Part shown: piece by piece, positions 14,506 through 19,444 of the stretch
Layout: each line of letters opens with the position of its first letter
Position numbering within the stretch: position 1 is the first letter of the stretch
NCBI GenBank assembly: GCA_045616985.1
Contig: JAZLHU010000041.1
Location: forward strand, 1-19,444
Reading direction: 5' to 3'
DNA from: RUG13409 sp045616985
GTDB lineage: Bacteria > Bacillota > Clostridia > Peptostreptococcales > Anaerovoracaceae
Length of the DNA stretch: 19,444 nucleotides
Notes under the pieces: generated by a model
Database searches by the model: none
Told to the model about the DNA's origin: nothing
Seen by the model: the letters and a program-made list of their open reading frames with translations, nothing else
Program-made: the position numbers and the translations under genes

Positions 14506-15381
14506 ATGTTATGTACAAATAAGTTCTTTGACAGTAATCAGCTTCCGCTAATTGATATCTCTGATGCTGATCTTGAAGCACTTGCAAGTGAAAGTGTAAA
14601 CAAGGGTTTGACTGTAACCGGCGTTCAGAAAAAACTTTCGGTGCATCTCAGTCGGGAAAAATCTCCAAGACTCACACTTGTCGGTTATCCTGCCGGGTAC
14701 ATATTAAAACCTCAATCAACGGAATATGAATGTCTGCCCGAATTGGAAGATATGGTAATGGACATTGCTGCTGCCATGGGTGTAAAAACCGTTCTCCATG
14801 GTTTGATAAAAATGGGGGAGCGTTATGCTTATATCACGAAACGCGTAGACCGTATCTCCGAGAAATCCCTTGCAATGGAAGATTTCTGCCAGCTAAGTCT
14901 ACGTCTGACAGAAGATAAATATAAAAGTTCCTACGAGAAATGCGCCGGAATTATCAAGTCGTATTCAACACGACCCGGTCTTGATTTAAGCGAGTTCTTC
15001 TTGCGACTTGTTGTGTCTTATATCACCGGTAATTCAGACATGCATCTGAAGAATTTTTCATTGCTTGAAACTGCGCCTGGAAACAGACAATTTGTGTTGT
15101 CTGAGGCATATGATATGCTGCCGGTAAACCTTATACTCCCTGAAGATTCTGATGAAACGGCATTAACTCTCAGAGGCAAAAGGTCGAATTTTAACAAGAA
15201 AGATTTTCTTCAGTTTGCACAGTCCTGCGGCATTGCGGATAATGCAGCTCAGGCAATGATTAAAAAATGCATAAAATCTGTGGATAAAGTAATCAAAATA
15301 TGTGAGGAATCATACATTACTTCTTCTCAAAAAAATGATTTTATTGCTCTTTTGACAGATAGAGTTGAAAGGTTGAAATAG
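14506..15381 (+). CDS. hipT: HipT-like serine/threonine kinase toxin
   Basis: A 291-residue HipA-fold kinase without the N-terminal subdomain. It has the glycine-rich loop LTVTGVQKKLS (35-45), ATP-binding lysine K68 (YILKPQ), MEDFCQLSL, catalytic loop GNSDMHLKNFS (D178, N183) and metal-binding YDMLP (D203). E. coli HipT phosphorylates tryptophanyl-tRNA synthetase; the target here is not known. In E. coli HipT the loop has an autophosphorylated SxS pair; here the pair is Thr36-Val-Thr38. TGGAGGA lies 6-7 bases before the ATG at 14506, and an earlier in-frame start at 14458 lies inside hipS, so it is not preferred. All kinase residues look intact, so the toxin should be active. Confidence 0.88.
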   Translation: MLCTNKFFDSNQLPLIDISDADLEALASESVNKGLTVTGVQKKLSVHLSREKSPRLTLVGYPAGYILKPQSTEYECLPELEDMVMDIAAAMGVKTVLHGLIKMGERYAYITKRVDRISEKSLAMEDFCQLSLRLTEDKYKSSYEKCAGIIKSYSTRPGLDLSEFFLRLVVSYITGNSDMHLKNFSLLETAPGNRQFVLSEAYDMLPVNLILPEDSDETALTLRGKRSNFNKKDFLQFAQSCGIADNAAQAMIKKCIKSVDKVIKICEESYITSSQKNDFIALLTDRVERLK

Positions 15382-15428
15382 TTTGCAGCAAAATAACTAC
15401 CTTCACGGTAAAACTTTCTCTAAAAACC

Positions 15429-15457
15429 TTGATTTTTCTATATGGGTGTGCTACAAT
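15429..15457 (+). promoter_or_regulatory. Promoter of the cobalamin-riboswitch operon
   Basis: TTGATT (15429-15434), a 17-base spacer and TACAAT (15452-15457), with TGTGC just upstream forming an extended -10. The predicted start near 15464 lies about 17 bases before the riboswitch P1 stem. Between hipT's stop and this promoter (15382-15428) nothing else is evident. Confidence 0.7.
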
Positions 15458-15477
15458 TTTCCGGAATTGAATAAGAA

Positions 15478-15600
15478 ACACAAGACTTTGCCGGGAACGG
15501 CAGGGAGGAATGAGGTGAAAAGCCTCGCGAGTGGGTCACTGTGAAGCCGCGGTTTTGCGGATAAGTCAGGATATCCTGAGTCTTGTAAAGGAATCTGCCA
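15478..15600 (+). ncRNA. Cobalamin riboswitch
   Basis: P1 is CAAGACT (15481-15487) with AGTCTTG (15579-15585). Inside are TGCC/GGCA pairing, the conserved GAGGTGAAAAGCCTC hairpin, the core GGGTCACTGTGA, a CCGC-GGTTTT-GCGG stem, and the B12-box-like AAGTCAGGATATCCTG (15563-15578). These match the cobalamin (B12) aptamer consensus, in a compact form without large peripheral helices. The aptamer is followed by two intrinsic terminators, so B12 or a related corrinoid is expected to stop transcription of the downstream exported proteins. Which corrinoid form is bound cannot be told from sequence by eye. Confidence 0.9.
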
Positions 15601-15628
15601 ACACCGGATGCCTCCTATAAGAGAAGTG

Positions 15629-15657
15629 TCCGTGCGCCTATGCTGCACGGATTTTTT
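15629..15657 (+). terminator. Riboswitch terminator 1
   Basis: TCCGTGC / GCACGGA stem with a 9-base loop followed by six Ts. An upstream stretch (ACACCGGAT, about 15601-15609) and GTGTCCGTG (15626-15634) share partial complementarity and may form the alternative structure. Confidence 0.85.
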
Positions 15658-15691
15658 ATGCAGGCTTGCGTTATGGCAGCCTGCATTTTTT
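15658..15691 (+). terminator. Tandem terminator 2
   Basis: ATGCAGGCT / AGCCTGCAT stem (9 bp) followed by T-run 15686-15691, starting one base after terminator 1. A double stop before the first gene suggests very tight repression or separate control of the second hairpin. Confidence 0.85.
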
Positions 15692-15715
15692 GTTTGCTGA
15701 GAGGAGGTGAAAAGC

Positions 15716-15958
15716 ATGACGGAGAAAACGCCAGAACTGACGGAGGAAGAGAAGAAAATCATTTTCCAAATCCGAACGATTGGTTTTGGGAAGGTCGTTG
15801 TATCCGTCAAAAATGAAAAACCGCTGTCCGTGGAAACGCAGAAAACCATTCCGCTTTCCGAACACTGCTTACAGGCTGTGAGGCCGGAACTATCGGAAGA
15901 ACCGAAGTCCAAAAACAGTGGCGTTATGTCATTGTTATTGGGCTTTATTTTTTTTTAA
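15716..15958 (+). CDS. Small DUF2292 (YezD)-like protein
   Basis: An 80-residue protein. Residues 8-47 (LTEEEKKIIFQIRTIGFGKV, then VVSVKNEKPLSVETQKTI) resemble the DUF2292/YezD pattern: a helix followed by a two- or three-strand sheet of the form I-x-I-x-G-x-V/I-x-I-x-V-x-x-x-K-P. The C-terminus is a short hydrophobic stretch (VMSLLLGFIFF) that runs into a T-rich hairpin. The start at 15716 is supported by GAGGAGGTGA 6 bases upstream. It is the first gene after the cobalamin riboswitch, so its expression should follow B12. Function unknown; the family call is moderate. Confidence 0.65.
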   Translation: MTEKTPELTEEEKKIIFQIRTIGFGKVVVSVKNEKPLSVETQKTIPLSEHCLQAVRPELSEEPKSKNSGVMSLLLGFIFF

Positions 15959-15964
15959 AGCCCA
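15939..15964 (+). repeat. Inverted repeat at the end of the DUF2292-like gene
   Basis: TGGGCTTTA / TAAAGCCCA with a T8 loop overlapping the stop codon. There is no T-run after the stem, so it is probably not a strong terminator; it could act as an RNA-stability or processing hairpin between the first and second genes. Confidence 0.5.
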
Positions 15965-16009
15965 TCTTCGAAAAAAAGAAGAAATCTAATTAAGGAAAGG
16001 ACTAAAAAC

Positions 16010-17533
16010 ATGAAAAAACGTATTATCAGTATACTGTTGGCTCTTTTGCTCGTTCTGGGATTATGGCCGCTTTCGGCTTTTACGGTGTTTGCCGAGGATG
16101 GCGAAAGCGTGTATATAACGATCAGTGAAGACGGACAGTTTTATAATGACAAAGACAACAACGCAGTGGCATACAGAGAAGTATACCTATCCGACCTCCA
16201 GAGTATCAACCTGGAATCCTATGGCCTCGGAGATTATGCCTATGATCCGGATGGCATCGGAACGCCCCAAATCACGGCGCTTCAGCTTTTTATCTATGTC
16301 CATGAAAACATCATGGGCGGACAGTGGAGTGATGTTACGGTCAGCGGCAATGCCGGCAGCATCTACTTCCAGGGCGGTCTGTTTGGCTTTAGCGATGAAA
16401 ACATGACGTATTATTACAACGGTGCATATCCCGAAATTGAACCGGGCTGGGGTGCAACAGCAGATCAGATCGTCCTCTCCGACGGCGATTTTCTTGATGT
16501 TGCCCACTATTCAAGCTGGTCCTTCTATTCAGACAGCGCAGCAGGCTTCCATTATTTCGTTGACGGAAACGGTAATGTGACGCATCAGTACAGCGCTGCA
16601 GCAGGCGAAGCGGTTTCGGTAAAGCTCAAGCGCGTCGGCGGTGGCTTCGGGGGTGATCCGGTGACAGTATTTGAGTCCGGCTATACGGTCCAGTACGGCA
16701 CGACCATCGGAACCGCGACTGGCACCGCAACGACGGACAGCAGCGGTGCAGCTTCCATCACATTCCCGACAGCAGGCACCTATTACGTCTGGTGCGACGG
16801 TGCGGAAGGCATTGATGCAGGCGAAGGTGAGGCCGTTTCTTCTCCTGTCAGCGCCATTGTGACCGTTACCGGCAGTACAGCGCAGACGGCAGATTACAAG
16901 ACGATCCTTAATGCGACACTCGAACAGCTTGCGACCGATATTCCTGCTCCGGCATTCGGTACCAGCGGTGGCGAATGGACCGTCATCTCTCTTGCACGCG
17001 GCGGATACTTCAATGTTGGCGATCAATATTTTGAAGACTATTATGCCCGCGTTGCCGAAACTGTAGCTTCCAAGGCTGCATCTGTAAATCAAAGCGGTGC
17101 ATTGGACAATAATAAATCGACGGAAAACTCACGACTTATTATGGCATTGGCTGCCATTGGAAAAGATCCTACCGACGTGGGCGGTGTTAATGTGCTGGGC
17201 GCCTATGATGCAAACGGTTTTAACTGGATCAAGAAGCAGGGCATCAATGGTCCGATCTTTACCCTGATTGCACTGGACACCAGGAATTATCCGACGACCG
17301 ACACCACCCTGCGTCAGCAGTGCATTGATTTTATACTTGGAAAAGAGCTTGCAGGCGGCGGTTGGGCACTTTCCGGTACGGCGGCCGATCCGGATATTAC
17401 ATCTATGGCACTGCAGGCGCTTGTAAACTATAAAAATGATGCCAACGTATCCGCGGCAGCAAGCAGGGCAATCGACGCACTTTCGGGCATTCAGAAGGAT
17501 AACGGCGGCTTCTATTCCTGGGGGGGGCTGTAA
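16010..17533 (+). CDS. Secreted transcobalamin-like corrinoid-binding protein, N-terminal part (frameshifted)
   Basis: 507 residues ending prematurely at a G8 run. A signal peptide (KKR start, hydrophobic core, cleavage near VFA-ED, residue 28) marks it as exported. Residues about 85-170 look like a DUF4430 domain (TALQLFIYVHENI, GFSDENMTYYYNG, DQIVLSDGDFLDV), the fold of the C-terminal domain of transcobalamin/intrinsic factor. Residues about 215-288 are Ig-like. From 296 the sequence is a helical repeat (WTVISLARGG, NSRLIMALAAIG, GPIFTLIALDTRNY, DITSMALQALVNYK, IDALSGIQKDNGG), as in the transcobalamin alpha/alpha barrel. Read through the G-run, the helical repeat continues without a break into the 17662-18780 frame, giving one protein of about 922-923 residues. 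AAGGAAAGGA precedes the ATG. Corrinoid binding is inferred from the domains and the riboswitch. Confidence 0.85.
   Translation: MKKRIISILLALLLVLGLWPLSAFTVFAEDGESVYITISEDGQFYNDKDNNAVAYREVYLSDLQSINLESYGLGDYAYDPDGIGTPQITALQLFIYVHENIMGGQWSDVTVSGNAGSIYFQGGLFGFSDENMTYYYNGAYPEIEPGWGATADQIVLSDGDFLDVAHYSSWSFYSDSAAGFHYFVDGNGNVTHQYSAAAGEAVSVKLKRVGGGFGGDPVTVFESGYTVQYGTTIGTATGTATTDSSGAASITFPTAGTYYVWCDGAEGIDAGEGEAVSSPVSAIVTVTGSTAQTADYKTILNATLEQLATDIPAPAFGTSGGEWTVISLARGGYFNVGDQYFEDYYARVAETVASKAASVNQSGALDNNKSTENSRLIMALAAIGKDPTDVGGVNVLGAYDANGFNWIKKQGINGPIFTLIALDTRNYPTTDTTLRQQCIDFILGKELAGGGWALSGTAADPDITSMALQALVNYKNDANVSAAASRAIDALSGIQKDNGGFYSWGGL
17520..17527 (+). other. G8 homopolymer frameshift site in the corrinoid-binder gene
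   Basis: Eight consecutive Gs. As written, the frame gives SWGGL and then a stop. With nine Gs (or six) it gives SWG(G)AVNSESIAQVITALSAW, which fits the alpha/alpha repeat and is open to 18780. It could be a slippage-prone on/off switch, a fixed mutation or a sequencing miscount. Confidence 0.85.
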
Positions 17534-17661
17534 ACTCTGAAAGTATTGCACAGGTCATTACCGCTTTATCTGCATGGGGGATCGATGCAGATAAAGACAG
17601 CCGTTTTGTCAAAAACAACTGTTCTGCCCTCGATGCGCTTCTCGGCTTCTATCTTCCCGAA

Positions 17662-18780
17662 GTGAAGGGCTTTGCTCATGTTCTTGCGTCAAGCGGCGAA
17701 AGCGAAGTAAATGGTATGGCGACGGATCAGGCCTGCTATGCACTGGTCGCCTACGATCGTTATGCAACCGGAAAAACTTCACTTTATGACATGAGTGATG
17801 TGAAAACATCGTCTGCTCCGACAGATGGGCCCAGCGCTGCAATCTCAATTCCCGAAAATATCGAGAACAAGGCCGGAACGAAATTCAATGCGGTAGTCAC
17901 GCTCACAGTTATCCCGACGGATGCAAGACTGTTTGATGCGATCGTAACGGTGCCGGAGGGCATTGATGTTACGGATGTCGTGATGGGTTCCAGCATCGGC
18001 GGCGGTGACGTACAATGGAGCCTCGAAAAGGAAACCGGCAAGCTCAGGATCGTATACTTTGATGCTGACGGAGGCAATGCAATCACCAACAACGCAGCGA
18101 CTTCCCCAATCGAGCTGATGACGCTGAAGTGTAAGCTCGAAAAAACGCTGACCGATGAGTCCATCAACCTTGCCATTACCGGCATGAGCTTTAAGAAATC
18201 GTCTGCAACGGATACCATGTTGGTGGTCGATACAAAATCCGCTGTCGCGGAAGCATCTCTGAGCAGTGGCCTTACATTTACGGTCAAAGCGCTCTATACC
18301 GGCGACAACGTTGATTTGATTCCTGCGTCAAAAACGGCTATTGCTGTCGCAATAACAGGTATTCAGGAAGGGGCCGAGCTTACATATAACGACGGGACGG
18401 ACTGCATTTCCATGCTCTACAACGATGCCATTTCTGAAAAAACCGGCGTCTCCACCTATATTGCAATGATCCCCTCCGATATGTCGCTGGAGGGATTTAT
18501 CGACAGCGCGAATTATACATTCGGTACCGGAAACGCGGATCTGACCTTCGGTGATACCAACAGCGATGGGATCATTAACGCGCAGGACGCGCTGAATACC
18601 GTTAATTACTGGCTGAGAAAAATCAACGCACCGAATGACGATGAGATTCTTGCGGCCAACGTGACAGGAGACAGCCGGATCAACACATTTGATGTACTCG
18701 CAATCGTCGAGTATTTTGTGGATGGCAGTGAGTTTGCAATCGTCAACTATGCTGCAACTGTTAAAAACACGGTGGATTAA
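17662..18780 (+). CDS. Transcobalamin-like protein, C-terminal part: cohesin-like and dockerin domains
   Basis: This frame is the continuation of the gene at 16010 (open from the G8 run at 17527). The GTG at 17662 is only a formal start; it has no signal peptide or ribosome binding site and would be untranslated or useless alone. The first 45 residues finish the alpha/alpha region (TDQACYALVAYDRYATGKTS). Residues about 60-200 are a cohesin-like beta domain (AGTKFNAVVTLTV, FDAIVTVPEGIDV, LRIVYFDADGG, TLKCKL). Residues 295-357 are a type I dockerin: loop 1 GDTNSDGIINAQD has D, N, D, N and D at the calcium positions, and loop 2 NVTGDSRINTFD is slightly degenerate. Its stop is directly followed by the ATG of the cohesin-like membrane protein. 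Confidence 0.85.
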   Translation: MKGFAHVLASSGESEVNGMATDQACYALVAYDRYATGKTSLYDMSDVKTSSAPTDGPSAAISIPENIENKAGTKFNAVVTLTVIPTDARLFDAIVTVPEGIDVTDVVMGSSIGGGDVQWSLEKETGKLRIVYFDADGGNAITNNAATSPIELMTLKCKLEKTLTDESINLAITGMSFKKSSATDTMLVVDTKSAVAEASLSSGLTFTVKALYTGDNVDLIPASKTAIAVAITGIQEGAELTYNDGTDCISMLYNDAISEKTGVSTYIAMIPSDMSLEGFIDSANYTFGTGNADLTFGDTNSDGIINAQDALNTVNYWLRKINAPNDDEILAANVTGDSRINTFDVLAIVEYFVDGSEFAIVNYAATVKNTVD

Positions 18781-19404
18781 ATGAATTTACCAAAGAAAAA
18801 GAATTATAAGAAAACAATCATCATGGGCGCTGTCCTGCTGATCCTTCTTCTTGTGTTCCTTTTTCTGCTTCTGCATCGCGGAGGGGTTCTCTCCTCCGCA
18901 CCTGCGGTTATGGTAGAAACGCCTGCGAAAATGGAAGAAAAGGACAGAGAACCTTTTTCGCTTGAATTACAATTGACGTCGTTAGGCGAAACCGTTTATC
19001 CTGCTGCGAGCTTCAGTATCAGCTTTGACCCTGCAAAGCTTGAATTTCTGGGAATATCAGAAGGAAACGTGATCATCAAAAACAGCGAAAGCATTTCCGG
19101 AACGGCAATGCCTGAATGGAATGTAAATGTAGCCCGTTCCAATGAAACAGGGATTATTAATATCATGTATATTGACATGACCGGAGGGAAAAACGCCTTC
19201 TCAAAAGAACTCCTTCAGGATCAAGGTAATGTGCTTCTGCTGCTGGATTTCCGCTTGCGCGGAAGCGTCAGAGCCGGTGATATTCTGGAACTGAGTCTGG
19301 ATGATGCTGTATTTGCTGCTTCAGACGAAGCTGAAAGCCTTTCCAGCACAGCAGGAACACTGAGGAACGTCAACGGACGCATTGTCATAGGAGACTCCAA
19401 ATGA
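18781..19404 (+). CDS. Membrane-anchored cohesin-like protein
   Basis: A 207-residue protein with a lysine-rich N-terminus (PKKKNYKK), one strong transmembrane helix (about 13-32) and an extracellular part, so it should be anchored with the C-terminus outside. Residues about 58-203 look like a cohesin domain: FSISFDPAKLEFLGIS, a central GIINIMYIDMTGG, VLLLLDFRLRGSVRAGD and LSLDDAVFA follow the cohesin strand pattern. It starts directly after the stop of the dockerin protein, with GGTGG 5 bases before the ATG, and its TGA overlaps the next gene's ATG. The obvious role is a cell-surface receptor for the neighbouring dockerin; this is inference. No catalytic motif is seen. Confidence 0.8.
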   Translation: MNLPKKKNYKKTIIMGAVLLILLLVFLFLLLHRGGVLSSAPAVMVETPAKMEEKDREPFSLELQLTSLGETVYPAASFSISFDPAKLEFLGISEGNVIIKNSESISGTAMPEWNVNVARSNETGIINIMYIDMTGGKNAFSKELLQDQGNVLLLLDFRLRGSVRAGDILELSLDDAVFAASDEAESLSSTAGTLRNVNGRIVIGDSK

Positions 19405-19444
19405 AAAAAATATTATCAGTTATGTTGCTGCTCGCAATCTGTGC
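19401..19444 (+). CDS. Start of a third exported protein, cut by window edge
   Basis: Only 14 full codons are visible: MKKILSVMLLLAIC. The sequence is a signal-peptide start, perhaps a lipoprotein. It is translationally coupled to the cohesin-like gene through an ATGA overlap and has AGGAG 7 bases upstream. It belongs to the same riboswitch operon; identity cannot be told. Confidence 0.7.
   Translation, partial: MKKILSVMLLLAIC

Noticed and set aside
14180..15381. Treating hipS/hipT as a frameshifted hipA
   Set aside because: HipT has its own ribosome binding site and ATG after a stop and a 2-base gap, and the sizes fit the described HipBST systems.
10132..15381. Integrative element or prophage
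   Set aside because: No integrase, transposase, att-like direct repeats or structural phage genes are visible; only accessory gene content and composition suggest transfer.
15399..15411. TACC-N5-GGTA after hipT as a fourth HipB operator
   Set aside because: Spacer is 5 rather than 6 and the outer TA bases are missing; likely chance, or a weak hairpin.
15939..15964. Terminator after the DUF2292-like gene
   Set aside because: The T-run is in the loop, not after the stem, so intrinsic termination is unlikely.
16529..17092. Minus-strand 187-codon open frame opposite the corrinoid-binder gene
   Set aside because: Cysteine/arginine-rich translation without family features, no ribosome binding site; a shadow of the real gene in GC-richer DNA.
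17662..18780. Independent gene starting at GTG 17662
   Set aside because: No signal peptide or ribosome binding site, and the frame is open back to the G8 run with continuous homology to the upstream part.

Overview
The window looks like a chromosomal segment of an anaerobic, low-to-moderate-GC Gram-positive bacterium of the Clostridia (Lachnospiraceae-like). Supporting this are strong AGGAGG-type ribosome binding sites, the housekeeping order mtaB-HIT ... rpsU / phoH-ybeY-era, a compact cobalamin riboswitch, and cohesin/dockerin-type surface modules. The genus cannot be fixed from the sequence alone.

Layout. (1) 1-1306, minus strand: a two-gene membrane cassette, a PrsW-family intramembrane protease (its C-terminus runs off the window) and an overlapping unknown multi-pass membrane protein. 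(2) 1495-7717: a HAD-type nucleotidase, mtaB (tRNA ms2t6A synthesis), a HIT protein, a class III CoA-transferase, an AraC regulator, a DAACS/SLC1-type symporter and rpsU. A 54-bp palindrome-containing repeat that ends in promoter-like elements occurs twice here, upstream of mtaB and upstream of the symporter. (3) 7829-10131: the phoH-ybeY-era operon, divergent from rpsU. (4) 10132-15381: a visibly more AT-rich accessory block. It holds an unknown membrane/coiled-coil protein, a HEPN-like protein, an AlbA_2/RecG-like ATP-binding regulator, a 178-bp miniature element (long inverted repeat around a 25-codon ORF with a near-ideal ribosome binding site), and a split HipA toxin-antitoxin operon, hipB-hipS-hipT, behind three palindromic operators. 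(5) 15429-19444: a promoter, a cobalamin riboswitch, two tandem intrinsic terminators, then an operon.

The last region is the most interesting. The riboswitch precedes a small DUF2292-like gene, then a large secreted protein. That protein has a DUF4430-like domain, an Ig-like domain, a transcobalamin-like alpha/alpha region, a cohesin-like domain and a C-terminal dockerin. Next comes a gene for a membrane-anchored cohesin-like protein, and then the start of a third exported protein. The simplest reading is a B12-repressed surface system for corrinoid capture, in which a transcobalamin-like binder is held at the cell surface by cohesin-dockerin pairing. The large gene is broken by a frameshift at a run of eight Gs (17520-17527). 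This could be phase variation, a real mutation or a sequencing error.

The housekeeping calls are firm. The corrinoid-capture model, the roles of the accessory genes and the function of the 54-bp repeat are inferences. No tRNA, rRNA, CRISPR array, transposase or integrase was seen.
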